NCBI GenBank assembly: GCA_963800285.1
Contig: CAWDAL010000014.1
Span: 186,001-250,000 of the forward strand
DNA: 64,000 bases
Reading direction: 5' to 3'
Source of the DNA: DASUPK01 sp963800285
GTDB taxonomy: Bacteria > Actinomycetota > Thermoleophilia > Solirubrobacterales > 70-9
A model generated the notes under the pieces. It saw nothing but the letters and a program-made list of their open reading frames with translations, did no database searches and was not told the DNA's origin. A program made the translations under genes and the position numbers. Shown here in pieces: positions 5,917 through 14,050 of this stretch (position 1 is the first letter of the stretch; every line of letters starts with the position of its first letter).

Positions 5917-7167
5917 ATGGGATCCGCTGGGGACGATGGCGTCGTCGATCCGCAACCGAACCCGCAGGCGGGGGGCGGCGAACCGGGGAGCTTCGATCCC
6001 GGCATCGAGACCGGCTACCTGAGGCGGGCACCGCGCGATCACGAGCTCGAGCCGGAGCTCGGCGCCGCTCCCTTCGATCCCGGCCCAGGGCACTACGACG
6101 AGCGGCGGGCCCGCAGGCAGGAGAAGCGGAGGCAGCGGCGCGAGCGGCAGCAGGCTCGGCCGCCCGGCGGGAGCGGGGCGACACCACGAGAAGCCGAGGT
6201 CGTTCCGCTTCGCCGGCGCGAGCCTCTGGCCGAGCGGCTCGAGCGGGAGCGCGTCCAGCGGGAGCTGGCCGAGCGCGAGCGGCGCGCGAGGATCGAGCGG
6301 CAACGCGCGGAGCGCGAGCGGGTCGAGCGCGAATGCCGGGAGCGCCGCCGGCGAGAGCGTGCGGAGAAGCTTCGGCGCGACCGCGAGGCCTTGCGGCCCG
6401 CGCGCCGGAGGGCGGCACCGAGACCGGCTCGGCCGAAGTCGGCTGGCGCGCGGATCGATCCCGGAGTTAAGGGGCCGGTCCGGAAGCGCGTGCGGGCGGC
6501 CGAGAACCGCACGCGGGCGGCGGCCCGGCGCCAAGGACTCTTCTGGCCGACCGCCAAGGCGGGGATCTGGGTCGCCTTCGCTTTGGTGCTCGGCGCCGCC
6601 CTCGGCTCGGCGCTCGGCCTGCCCCTCCCCGGTCTCGACCAGGGCCCCGGCAATACCTCGCTCGCCAACAGCGCCTCGATCTTCGGCATCGATCCCGGAA
6701 CCCCGACCGGGCTCGTCCGCGGATACGTCTTCCCGATTCTCGGCCCGCACGACTTCGGCGACAGGATCGCTCGCTTCGGGGCCCCCCGCTACGGCCACGT
6801 CCACGAGGGGCAGGACCTCTTCGCCAAGACCGGGACGCCCGAGGTCGCGGTGCACGACGGCATCGTGGTCGACCGCGGGAAGAACAGCGATCCCGACGAC
6901 GGCGGCCGCGGCAACTACGTCGCCATCTACAGCCCCCCGGACAACCACAGCTTCGTCTACATGCACATGCTGAAGCCGTCACCGGTGACGCTCGGCAGCC
7001 ATGTGCATTCGGGGGAGGTCGTCGGGCAGCTCGGCTGCACCGGCAGCTGTGAGGGCCCGCACCTCCACTTCGAGGTCCGGGTCGGCAAGGCGACCCTCGG
7101 CGCCGACACCAAGCCGGTGGATCCACTGCCGTTCTTGAAGCAGTGGCCGCAGTCCACCCCCGGCTAG
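5917..7167 (+). CDS. M23-family (LytM-like) metallopeptidase with a long charged N-terminal region
   Basis: A 416-aa protein. Residues 1-200 are polar and very rich in Arg/Glu (RRARRQEKRRQRRERQ, ERERVQRELAERERR), predicted long coiled coil in the cytoplasm. One TM helix follows (about 208-228, WVAFALVLGAALGSALGL). The outer C-terminal domain is an M23 peptidase with Zn ligands in HEGQD (first His and Asp), the MHM strand and HLHFEV. It would cleave or bind peptidoglycan cross-links. The basic coiled-coil stretch is longer than in usual LytM proteins. An 87-bp repeat begins at the first base after the stop codon. Confidence 0.88.
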   Translation: MGSAGDDGVVDPQPNPQAGGGEPGSFDPGIETGYLRRAPRDHELEPELGAAPFDPGPGHYDERRARRQEKRRQRRERQQARPPGGSGATPREAEVVPLRRREPLAERLERERVQRELAERERRARIERQRAERERVERECRERRRRERAEKLRRDREALRPARRRAAPRPARPKSAGARIDPGVKGPVRKRVRAAENRTRAAARRQGLFWPTAKAGIWVAFALVLGAALGSALGLPLPGLDQGPGNTSLANSASIFGIDPGTPTGLVRGYVFPILGPHDFGDRIARFGAPRYGHVHEGQDLFAKTGTPEVAVHDGIVVDRGKNSDPDDGGRGNYVAIYSPPDNHSFVYMHMLKPSPVTLGSHVHSGEVVGQLGCTGSCEGPHLHFEVRVGKATLGADTKPVDPLPFLKQWPQSTPG

Positions 7168-7341
7168 CGGCCACCAGGCCGCTCCACTTTGGAGCGGAGG
7201 GCGAAGCCCGCAGCGACTTATGTGGGGCGGCCGCTCGTGGCCGCGGTCTGATGGCGGCCACCAGGCCGCTCCACTTTGGAGCGGAGGGCGAAGCCCGCAG
7301 CGACTTATGTGGGGCGGCCGCTCGTGGCCGCGGTCTGATGG
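7168..7341. repeat. Tandem pair of 87-bp REP-like repeat units
   Basis: Two identical-looking 87-bp units (7168-7254 and 7255-7341). Each contains two hairpins: CCGCTCC-ACTTT-GGAGCGG and GCGGCC-GCTCGT-GGCCGC. A diverged third copy lies at 11060-11210. The first unit begins directly after the M23 stop, and the tail GGCGAAGCC follows both arrays. An 87-nt period keeps a peptide frame open through the array, but there is no start context. Probably non-coding REP/BIME-like DNA, possibly a terminator. Confidence 0.85.
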
Positions 7342-7373
7342 CGAAGCCAATCCGCCGCAACTAGGATCGTTAG

Positions 7374-8162
7374 ATGCCCGAGGTCACCTATGAGCGGCGG
7401 GGCGCCGCCGGGGTGCTCACCATCGACCGGCCCGAGCGGCGCAACGCGGTCGATCCCGCGACGGCCGACCGGCTGCTCGAGGCCTACCGGGAGTTCGAGG
7501 GCGAAGACGACGCGCGCGTCCTGATCCTCACCGGGGCGGGCGATCAGGCCTTCTGCGCCGGCGCCGACCTCAAGTCCGTCGCGGCGGCGATGGACGACCA
7601 GGGCATCGCCGAGCAGTGGCTCAAGCCGCGTCCCCACGGCCCGCTCGGCTTCACCCGCATCACCTCACCCAAGCCGACGATCGCCGCGATCTCGGGCTAC
7701 GCCCTGGCCGGCGGATTGGAGCTCGCGCTCTGGTGCGACCTCCGCATCGGGACGGAGACCGCCAAGCTCGGATTCCCCGAGCGGCGTTGGGGCGTCCCTC
7801 TGATCGACGGAGGCACCCAGCGGCTGCCGCGCGTCGTCGGCATGGGGCGCGCGCTCGACATGATCATCACCGGGCGGATCGTCGAGGCCGAGGAGGCGCT
7901 CGCGATGGGGCTGCTGACCGAGATCGTCGGGCCGGGCCAGCATCTCGACCGGGCCCTCGAGATGGCCGAGGGCCTCGCGCAGTTCCCGCAGGAGACGATG
8001 CTCGCCGACCGCCGCTCGGCCCTGGAGGGCTTCGGCCTGCCACTCGAGGAGGGCCTCGCCCGGGAGGCCGAGATCGGCGGCGCGGTCAGCGGCGTCGGGG
8101 TCAAGGGCGCCGCCCGCTTCGCGGCGGGCGAGGGTCGCGGCGGCGAGGGTGCCGGCGTCTAG
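7374..8162 (+). CDS. Enoyl-CoA hydratase/isomerase family protein (crotonase)
   Basis: A 262-aa crotonase-fold enzyme acting on acyl-CoA. Visible landmarks are LTIDRPERRNAVD, the CoA/oxyanion-hole segment FCAGADLKS, and ALAGGLELALWCDLR, which provides the second oxyanion amide. The following helix has FPERRWGVPLIDGGTQRLPR, which holds the Glu corresponding to a catalytic Glu of hydratases. Fatty-acid beta-oxidation or a related CoA pathway is likely, but the precise substrate cannot be read from sequence. The stop overlaps by 1 nt the GTG start of the HXXEE gene. Confidence 0.9.
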   Translation: MPEVTYERRGAAGVLTIDRPERRNAVDPATADRLLEAYREFEGEDDARVLILTGAGDQAFCAGADLKSVAAAMDDQGIAEQWLKPRPHGPLGFTRITSPKPTIAAISGYALAGGLELALWCDLRIGTETAKLGFPERRWGVPLIDGGTQRLPRVVGMGRALDMIITGRIVEAEEALAMGLLTEIVGPGQHLDRALEMAEGLAQFPQETMLADRRSALEGFGLPLEEGLAREAEIGGAVSGVGVKGAARFAAGEGRGGEGAGV

Positions 8163-8761
8163 TGCGCTCCGCCGCGAGGAGCGGCTATGCGTGGCTCGTC
8201 GATGAGTGGCAGTGGCCCTATGCGGCCACGTTCGCGGCCTGCTTCCTCCTCTGCCTGGTGCCGGTCGTCTGGAGCGAGGGCGGTGTCGCGGCGATGCTGA
8301 TCTTCATCCAGCTGCCCGTCTACATGCTCCACCAGCTCGAGGAGCACGCGGGCGATCGCTTTCGCCTCTACGTCAACGACCGCCTCGCGGCGGGTAGGGC
8401 GGCGCTCGGACGCGGGCTGACGTTCGCGATCAACCTGCTGGGCGTCTGGGTCCTCATCCTCGCCTCGATTCTGCTCGCCTACTACGTCGATCCCGGCCTC
8501 GGCTTGATCGGCGTCTATTTGACCGGCGTCAACGCGGTGGTCCATATCCTGGTCGCGCTGGGACGCCGCGAGTACAACCCCGGGCTGATCACCGCAGTCG
8601 CCGTCTTCGTGCCACTCACGGTTTGGAGCGCGATCGAGATCAACGACCGCTACGACGTCCCCACTGGCACCAACCTGCTCGCCGTCGGGATCGCGGTGCT
8701 CGGCCACGTGGCGATCGTGACGGTCATCGGGCTGCATCTCCGCAAATCCGGATCGGTCTGA
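8162..8761 (+). CDS. HXXEE-domain integral membrane protein
   Basis: A 199-aa protein with about six hydrophobic segments. The family signature is seen as YMLHQLEEHAGDRFR (H-x-x-E-E) after the second helix. Later conserved polar residues sit in membrane context (NAVVHILVALGRREYNPGL). The GTG start at 8162 overlaps the crotonase stop (TAGTG), so translation is coupled. HXXEE proteins have no established biochemical role; the His/Glu cluster suggests metal binding. Confidence 0.82.
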   Translation: MRSAARSGYAWLVDEWQWPYAATFAACFLLCLVPVVWSEGGVAAMLIFIQLPVYMLHQLEEHAGDRFRLYVNDRLAAGRAALGRGLTFAINLLGVWVLILASILLAYYVDPGLGLIGVYLTGVNAVVHILVALGRREYNPGLITAVAVFVPLTVWSAIEINDRYDVPTGTNLLAVGIAVLGHVAIVTVIGLHLRKSGSV

Positions 8762-8781
8762 GGCCCGGCGAACGCCGTGGC

Positions 8782-9750
8782 CTAACCGCTTCGTGCGCCG
8801 AGCAGTCCCAGACGCTGGCGCTCTGCGACTGAGCTCAGCACGGCTGCGACGTGGGCAGCCTCGAAGCTGATCTGAGCATGGGTAAACCGCAATGAAGTCA
8901 GGCCCCCCTCCGCATGGACATGATCGCGTCGGCGATCGGCGGCCTGCTGGGACGGAGTGCGGTGATAGCGGAGGCCGTCCGCCTCGACCACGAGTCGCAG
9001 CTCGGGCCAGTAGAAGTCGACGCGGAACCCGTTGAGCTGCTGCTGGGTCAGCGGAACGGACAGTCCAGCCCGGCGGACCAGACGCAGGAAGCGTCGCTCG
9101 AGCTCGGAGTCGGTGAGGGTGAACGTGCGGCGGTCGAGGATCTTGCGGAGCGTGGACGCGCCCCGCACACCCGATCGCTGCTCGATGACTTGCCGAAGCC
9201 TCTCCGGATCAATCAGTCCGAGGGTGTCTGCCTCATTGACAGCGGCCTCGAGTGCGCTGCTATCGACTTGCGTCGCCAGATCGACCAGTGTTCGAGCTGG
9301 GGTCGTCACCGGGATCCGGTCGCGGCGGGTCCGATCCGCGTCCTGAAGGTCGGTGCACCGATGAGCCCGCACCCCGGGTCGGCGCCGTCTGACGGTCTCG
9401 GGAAACGAAACATCGATCAAGGAAGGGGGGCGCAGTTGGGCTCGATCGCCGGCGGGCTTTCGGGCGCGTCTGATTCCCCAGAACTCCGCTGCGCTGGTGT
9501 GGCTCAGAAGAGCCTCATCGCCGCATGCGAGGACAGCAGCCATCCACCACCCTCGCGGAGGGAGCTCCGGGCGCCCAACTGCATAAACGCCGCGATGAAT
9601 GGCATGCAGACGGCCGCGATCCAGACGATGGCGAATCCCGCTGGGTGTCAGGCCCATCTCAACCAGCTGAGCCCGAGTGATCACGCCATGCTGGTTCCGG
9701 GCCAACTCCCAGGCCGCTCGACCGGGATTTCGGAGCCTTTGTGCCGCCAT
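8782..9750 (-). CDS. AbiEi-like N-terminal domain fused to a DUF559-type nuclease-fold domain
   Basis: A 322-aa protein. Residues 1-90 resemble the AbiEi antitoxin winged helix (RNQHGVITRAQLVEMGLTPSGIRHRLDRGRLHAIHRGVYAVG). The C terminus looks like the Vsr/DUF559 PD-(D/E)XK fold: GFRVDFYWPELRLVVEADG, with Asp and E-x-D at the expected active-site spacing, then RRRDHVHAEGGL. This architecture recurs in actinobacteria. No AbiEii nucleotidyltransferase toxin lies next to it, so a complete type IV toxin-antitoxin pair is not supported. Start chosen at ATG 9750; a TTG three codons earlier is possible. Codon use is slightly less GC-biased than in its neighbours. Confidence 0.8.
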   Translation of the reverse strand: MAAQRLRNPGRAAWELARNQHGVITRAQLVEMGLTPSGIRHRLDRGRLHAIHRGVYAVGRPELPPRGWWMAAVLACGDEALLSHTSAAEFWGIRRARKPAGDRAQLRPPSLIDVSFPETVRRRRPGVRAHRCTDLQDADRTRRDRIPVTTPARTLVDLATQVDSSALEAAVNEADTLGLIDPERLRQVIEQRSGVRGASTLRKILDRRTFTLTDSELERRFLRLVRRAGLSVPLTQQQLNGFRVDFYWPELRLVVEADGLRYHRTPSQQAADRRRDHVHAEGGLTSLRFTHAQISFEAAHVAAVLSSVAERQRLGLLGARSG

Positions 9751-9891
9751 GGTGCGCAAAGGCTCCGAAACTCCGAAGTCGCCCCCCTCCCCAGGCGGCT
9801 TTCATCCCGCCTCCACCAGCGGACCTGTCCCTCTCATCCCGCCGCCCCAGCGGCCCTACAGCTCTTCCCCAGCCGCAGTTGACTTGCGTCC

Positions 9892-10719
9892 CTACAACCT
9901 GAAGGACGGAAGCAGCCGCTTCTCCGTCTCCCCCGCCACCTCGGCGACGACCTCGACGTGGCCCTCCAGCGGCGTCCCTCGCAGCTTCGTGGCGAGCAGG
10001 TCGTCGACCTGGAAGATGCCCGCCGAGTTGTTCATCTCGATCTCGATCTTGACCGGGCGCTCCTCCCCGGCCTCGATCCGGACCTCGTCGATCGCCGCGG
10101 CGGAGAGGGCATGGATCCCGTACTGCCCGCCCTCGACCGGGATCCGCGAGCGGCCCTCGGCCATGTCGAGAGCATCGGCCACGCGCACGACTCCGGCCTC
10201 CACCGTGTAGGGCTCGCCCCGCCGGCGATGGCCGATGATCGCATGCAGGATCTCGGCGCCGACCACCGTGCGCTCGGGCTCGTCGTAGCACTCCGCGAGC
10301 AGCGAATCGAGCCGGCTCTGAACCATGAACAGGCTGTAGGCCTCGTGGTCGGCGCGGTGGATCGACATGCCGACGTCATGGAGCAGGGCGCCGCCGGCGA
10401 CCACCACCTCGGCGTCGCGGTCGCGCATGCCGTGATCGGTGACCATCGCCGGCTCGATCCCGCCCTTGACGAGCAGACGCAGCAGCCGCAGCGAGATGTT
10501 GAGCACGACCTGCACGTGCACCCAGGAGTGGTCGGACATCCCGAGCCGCTCCGACTGGAGTTGCGCCATGTACCACCAGGCCCGCACCTTCTCGTCGGCG
10601 TTGACGGCCCCCAGGAACCGCTCGAGCTTGCGGTTGCCTCGCGTCGGCGCGTGCACCTGCGCCCTGGCCACCGCCTCGGCGATCGAATCGGCGCGCACAT
10701 CTGGGCCCTGTGCTTCCAT
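9892..10719 (-). CDS. HD-domain phosphohydrolase
   Basis: A protein of about 275 aa. The HD-fold metal ligands are visible: DHSWVHVQ near the start, ALLHDVGMSIHRADHE in the middle (the HD pair) and VADALDMAEGRSR (the last Asp). The C-terminal 90 residues are mixed alpha/beta, with an EIEMNNSAGIFQVDDLL stretch. The fold hydrolyses phosphomonoesters or nucleotides; the substrate is unknown. The start at 10719 is chosen because the 13 residues from the upstream GTG at 10758 look non-conserved; the ribosome site is weak either way. Confidence 0.82.
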   Translation of the reverse strand: MEAQGPDVRADSIAEAVARAQVHAPTRGNRKLERFLGAVNADEKVRAWWYMAQLQSERLGMSDHSWVHVQVVLNISLRLLRLLVKGGIEPAMVTDHGMRDRDAEVVVAGGALLHDVGMSIHRADHEAYSLFMVQSRLDSLLAECYDEPERTVVGAEILHAIIGHRRRGEPYTVEAGVVRVADALDMAEGRSRIPVEGGQYGIHALSAAAIDEVRIEAGEERPVKIEIEMNNSAGIFQVDDLLATKLRGTPLEGHVEVVAEVAGETEKRLLPSFRL

Positions 10720-10851
10720 TCCGTCGATCTTTTCAGGGGATGACCTAGGGGGTCCCACGATGAGAAGTCAACTACGCGGTTTTGGGCTATTTGCGGAGAT
10801 TCCGACCGCCGATGGAGTTACCGTGATCTCGCTTCGGCTTAAGGAACTGGG

Positions 10852-11055
10852 ATGACGGTCTGTACCAACACAGGCATATCCGTTCCTGAGTGCTCGTGCC
10901 GGTCCTGTCTCACGGCCCAGATCGAGCGCCACATGCCGTCGTTGCTTGACGTCGAGGTCGCCACGACCCCCGCGACGATCGAGATGCCGGCGGTCTCGAG
11001 CCTCTCCCGCCTCCGCTTCGGGCGCAGGCTCCGCCGCCTCCGTCGCGCCGCGTAG
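10852..11055 (+). CDS. Small Cys-cluster protein, hypothetical
   Basis: A 67-aa frame with a clear AAGGA site 7 nt before the ATG. The start contains a Cys cluster (CTNTG, then PECSCRSC, a C-x-C-x-x-C pattern) followed by LTAQIERHMPS. The C terminus is very basic (RFGRRLRRLRR). GC at third positions is high, as in neighbouring genes. The third repeat array begins four bases after its stop. No known family recognised; the Cys spacing suggests a small metal-binding protein. Confidence 0.5.
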   Translation: MTVCTNTGISVPECSCRSCLTAQIERHMPSLLDVEVATTPATIEMPAVSSLSRLRFGRRLRRLRRAA

Positions 11056-11059
11056 CTGG

Positions 11060-11210
11060 CGGCCACCAGGCCGCTCCACTTTGGAGCGGAGGGCGAAGCC
11101 CTTGACGCGAGGGCGCGCGTCAGCGCGACCCGTTTAAGGCTGGGTGGGGCGGCCGCCCGTGGCCGCGGCCTGATGGCGGCCACTCGTGGCCGCGATCTGA
11201 CGGCGAAGCC
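11060..11210. repeat. Third, composite copy of the REP-like element
   Basis: The first 40 bases match the 87-bp unit, including CCGCTCC-ACTTT-GGAGCGG. The middle differs (TTGACGCGAGGGCGCGCGTCAGCGCGACC, itself a hairpin, given here only as the region 11102-11131). Then the GGCGGCCGC...GGCCGCGG module follows, with a further partial GGCCACTCGTGGCC module and the GGCGAAGCC tail. It fills the space between the convergent ends of the 67-aa frame and the EamA gene. Confidence 0.75.
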
Positions 11211-11213
11211 GTC

Positions 11214-12038
11214 TCACGCCTCCGTCGGCGCCTCGGTGATGTCGCCGCCGAGCACGCCCGCGCTCGCGACCACCACCAGCGCAATACCGACCACCTCGAC
11301 GCTCGCAAGCCCCTGCCCGAGCGCTACGAAGCCGATCACGGCTGCGACCGCCGGCTCCATGCTCATCAGGACGCCGAAGGTGCCAACGGCGATCCGGCGC
11401 AGGGCCTCGAGCTCGAGCGAGTAGGGGATCACCGAGCTGAGCACGCCGGTGGCGGCGCCGACCGCCGCCGCCCCCGGGTCGATCAGGTCGCCACCCGCCG
11501 CGAAGCCGCCCGGGACCACCATCAGCGCCGCGGCGATCCCCATCGCCAGCGCGAGCCCCCGCCCGCCGGGGAAGACCCCGCCGATCCGCGCGCTGAGCAC
11601 GATGTAGGCGCCCCAGAACGCACCCGCCAGCAGGGCGAAGGCGATTCCGGCGGCATCCGCCGACCCGGAGGGCCGCGTCAGCAGCAGCACCCCGGTGGCC
11701 GCACAGCCGACCCAGACCAGATCGAGCGCGCGGCGCGAGCCGAGCAGTCCCACCACAAGGGGCCCGACGAACTCGAAGGTGACGGCTATGCCGAGATCGA
11801 TCCGGTCGAGCGACTCGTAGAAGCAGAAGTTCATTCCGGCCAAAGTGACCCCGAAAGCGCCCGCCAGCAGCAGGCCCTCCCGGCCGGCCTGCATGGGATG
11901 GGGCCGCCAGATGGCGAGCAGGACGACGGCGGCGGCGAGCAGCCGGTAGAGCACGGCGCCCGCGGGCCCGACCTGGTCGAAGAGGGTCGTCGCCGCGGCC
12001 GATCCGCACTGGACCGAGACAACCGCGGCGATGACCAT
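11214..12038 (-). CDS. EamA-family exporter (RhtA-like)
   Basis: A 274-aa inner-membrane transporter with ten hydrophobic segments and two EamA halves. Landmarks are GMNFCFYESLDRIDLGIAVTFEF in half 1 and SVIPYSLELEALRRIAVGTFGVLMSMEPAVAA in half 2, the latter typical of RhtA threonine/homoserine exporters. Substrate assignment is by family resemblance only. It lies 37 nt downstream of yjbQ on the same strand and may be co-transcribed. Confidence 0.88.
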   Translation of the reverse strand: MVIAAVVSVQCGSAAATTLFDQVGPAGAVLYRLLAAAVVLLAIWRPHPMQAGREGLLLAGAFGVTLAGMNFCFYESLDRIDLGIAVTFEFVGPLVVGLLGSRRALDLVWVGCAATGVLLLTRPSGSADAAGIAFALLAGAFWGAYIVLSARIGGVFPGGRGLALAMGIAAALMVVPGGFAAGGDLIDPGAAAVGAATGVLSSVIPYSLELEALRRIAVGTFGVLMSMEPAVAAVIGFVALGQGLASVEVVGIALVVVASAGVLGGDITEAPTEA

Positions 12039-12075
12039 CGCCGGGGCGGCGACGGGGCTCCGTCCAGCCGTGGCG

Positions 12076-12537
12076 CTAATCGCCCATCACCTTGATCACG
12101 AGCCGCTTCGAGCGCCGGCCGTCGAACTCGCAGTAGAAGACCGCCTGCCAGGGGCCGAGGTCGAGCTTCCCATCGGTGATCGGCAGGACCACCTGGTGAT
12201 GCACGAGCAGGTTCTTCAGATGCGCGTCCCCGTTGTCCTCCCCGCCGCGGTGGTGGCGGTAGTCGCCGGGGTCGGGCAGCAGCTGGCGGGCGACGTCGTT
12301 GGCCGGCTCCTTCCAGCTGGGCGGTGCGACCTTGTCGAGCCACTCCAGCGTGTCCTCCTGGAGGCCGGGCTCATCGTCGTTCACCCAGACGGCCGCCGTG
12401 ATGTGCATCGCCGAGACGAGCACCATCCCCTCGGAGACGCCCGACGCGTCGACCGCGGCCTGGACGTTCTCGGTGATGCGGACGAACTCGCGGCGCCCCT
12501 CGGTGTTGAAGGTCATGTAGTCGGTGTGCGACTTCAC
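12076..12537 (-). CDS. YjbQ/UPF0047 family protein
   Basis: A 153-aa protein matching the YjbQ family over its whole length: SAMHITAAVWVNDDEPG, DYRHHRGGEDNGDAHLKN, HHQVVLPITDGKLDLGPWQ and the end FDGRRSKRLVIKVMG. The conserved His and Asp residues form a putative active site. Some members show weak thiamine-phosphate synthase activity, but the true role is unsettled. The GTG start has an AAGGAGG site 5 nt upstream. It is divergent from the crotonase at 12574, with only 36 nt between. Confidence 0.92.
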   Translation of the reverse strand: MKSHTDYMTFNTEGRREFVRITENVQAAVDASGVSEGMVLVSAMHITAAVWVNDDEPGLQEDTLEWLDKVAPPSWKEPANDVARQLLPDPGDYRHHRGGEDNGDAHLKNLLVHHQVVLPITDGKLDLGPWQAVFYCEFDGRRSKRLVIKVMGD

Positions 12538-12573
12538 TTCGCCTCCTTGTCGTTTGGAGCATCATGCCCGCCA

Positions 12574-13296
12574 ATGGCTGGTCTGCTCTCCCTCGAGCGC
12601 CGAGACGCGGTGGCTGTGGTGACGCTGCAGCGCCCGGAGAAGCGGAACGCGCTCTCGATCGACCTGCGGGTCGAGCTCACGGAGTGCTTCGGCTCGCTCG
12701 GCGAGGACCCCGAGGTCGGCGCCGTCGTCCTCACCGGAGCGCCGCCGGCCTTCTGCTCCGGCATGGACACGACCCAATTCGGCGGAGATCGCGCTCACCG
12801 CGAGCGCCTGGTCGAGACGAGCCTCGGCTGCTTTCGCGCGGTCGGCAACTGCGCTCGGCCGGTGGTCGCGGCGGTCAACGGCGCCGCGCTCGCCGGAGGC
12901 TTCGCCCTGGCCCTGCTCTGCGACCTGCGCCTGGCGGCCCAGGCGGCCAGCTTCGGATTTCCTGAGCTGCCACGCGGCATCCCTCCGAGCTATGCGGCGG
13001 CCCGCGCCGCGCTCCCCGCCCCCCTGGCGGCCGAGCTCACTCTCACCGGACGGCTGCTCGACGCCGACGGCGCGCTCCGCATGGGGATCGTCGGCGCCGT
13101 CCACCCCGACGACGAGCTCATGTCCCGCGCCGTCGAGCTCGCCGGGCGGATCGCCTCCGGCCCCCGGCGGGCGATCGCCGAGACGAAGCGGCGCATCCTT
13201 CTCGACCGCGAGCGCACGATCGGGCACCTCTTCGATGAGGAGGAGCGGCTGCTGCGAAAGGCTTTGCTGGAGGACGATCCCGACGAAGCCGCGTAG
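12574..13296 (+). CDS. Enoyl-CoA hydratase/isomerase family protein
   Basis: A 240-aa crotonase-fold protein. Seen are VVTLQRPEKRNALS, FCSGMDTTQF (oxyanion-hole loop), GAALAGGFALALLCDLR, and GFPELPRGIPPSYAAARAAL in the region that holds catalytic Glu residues. The usual second catalytic Glu is not evident after ALAGG, so isomerase or other crotonase chemistry is possible. The ATG at 12574 is the first sensible in-frame start. The lipoate-ligase-like gene follows after 2 nt, indicating an operon. Confidence 0.87.
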   Translation: MAGLLSLERRDAVAVVTLQRPEKRNALSIDLRVELTECFGSLGEDPEVGAVVLTGAPPAFCSGMDTTQFGGDRAHRERLVETSLGCFRAVGNCARPVVAAVNGAALAGGFALALLCDLRLAAQAASFGFPELPRGIPPSYAAARAALPAPLAAELTLTGRLLDADGALRMGIVGAVHPDDELMSRAVELAGRIASGPRRAIAETKRRILLDRERTIGHLFDEEERLLRKALLEDDPDEAA

Positions 13297-13298
13297 GC

Positions 13299-14050
13299 AT
13301 GCAGCAGCTCCGCCTGATCCGCCACTCCTTCCCCGACCAGCCCGAGCTGAGCACGGCGATCTCGCGAGCGATCCTGCGCCGCGTGGCCGCGGGAGAGCTC
13401 CCCCCGACGATCCGGATCCACCGGCCCGGCCGGGAGGTGGCCTTCGGCCGCCAGGACCTGGCGAACCGTCGGTTCGAGGCCGCCGCCCAGGCAGCTCGGG
13501 ACGCCGGGTTCGCGGCGGTCGAGCGGCTGGCGGGCGGGCGCGCCGCCGTCTTCCACGAGGGGACGATCGCGATCGCGCGAGCCTATGCCGACCCGCAACC
13601 ACCGAAGCGCACGTACGCCCGCTTCGAGGAGACCGCCGACATGATCACCGCCGCCCTGCGCGCCCTCGGTGTCGACGCCCGGGTCGGCGAGGTTCCGGGC
13701 GAGTACTGCCCGGGCGCCTACAGCGTCAACGCGCGCGGCGCGACCAAGCTCTCCGGAATCGGCCAGCGGATGATCCGCGGCGGCGCCCACATGGGCGGAG
13801 TGGTCGTGTCGCCTCGGGCGGCCGCGAGGTTGCGCGAGCCCTGGTGCCCGTCTACGAGGCGCTCGAACTGGAGTGGGATCCCGCCACCGCCGGAGACGCC
13901 TCGTCGGAGCTCGGCCGTCAGGTGGATCCCGGCGAGATCGAGGAGGCGCTGATCGCCGAGTTGGGCCGCCACTACGAACTGGTCGATTCTGGGCTCGACG
14001 AGGAGACCCTGCGGATCGCAGCGAACGAGGTGGAGCAGCGTCGCGAGTAG
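13299..14050 (+). CDS. Lipoate-protein ligase A family protein (frameshifted in this sequence)
   Basis: Two frames together give about 250 aa of the biotin/lipoate A/B ligase fold. The first frame has LPPTIRIHRPGREVAFGRQD, RLAGGRAAVFHEGTIAIA, PGEYCPGAYSVNARGATKLSGIGQR (catalytic-Lys region) and GGAHMGGVVVS. The second frame continues ARALVPVYEALELEWDPAT to ETLRIAANEVEQRRE. The break lies near 13803-13815 and one missing base restores a length divisible by three. It would attach lipoate or octanoate to E2/GcvH-type domains. Its stop abuts the convergent MFS stop (TAG|CTA). Confidence 0.8.

Noticed and set aside
7168..7341. Possible CRISPR array
   Set aside because: Only two units, directly adjacent with no spacers, and no cas genes in the window.
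7143..7364. 73-codon frame with two 29-residue peptide repeats
   Set aside because: The 87-bp unit length keeps the frame open by chance; hairpins and the non-coding context of the third copy argue for a REP-like DNA element, not a repeat protein.
8782..9750. Complete type IV toxin-antitoxin system
   Set aside because: Only the AbiEi-like domain is present; neighbours are HXXEE and HD proteins, with no nucleotidyltransferase toxin.
12573..13602. Alternative minus-strand genes opposite the second crotonase and lipoate-ligase-like genes
   Set aside because: The plus strand carries crotonase and BPL/LPL signatures; the minus frames are composition shadows.
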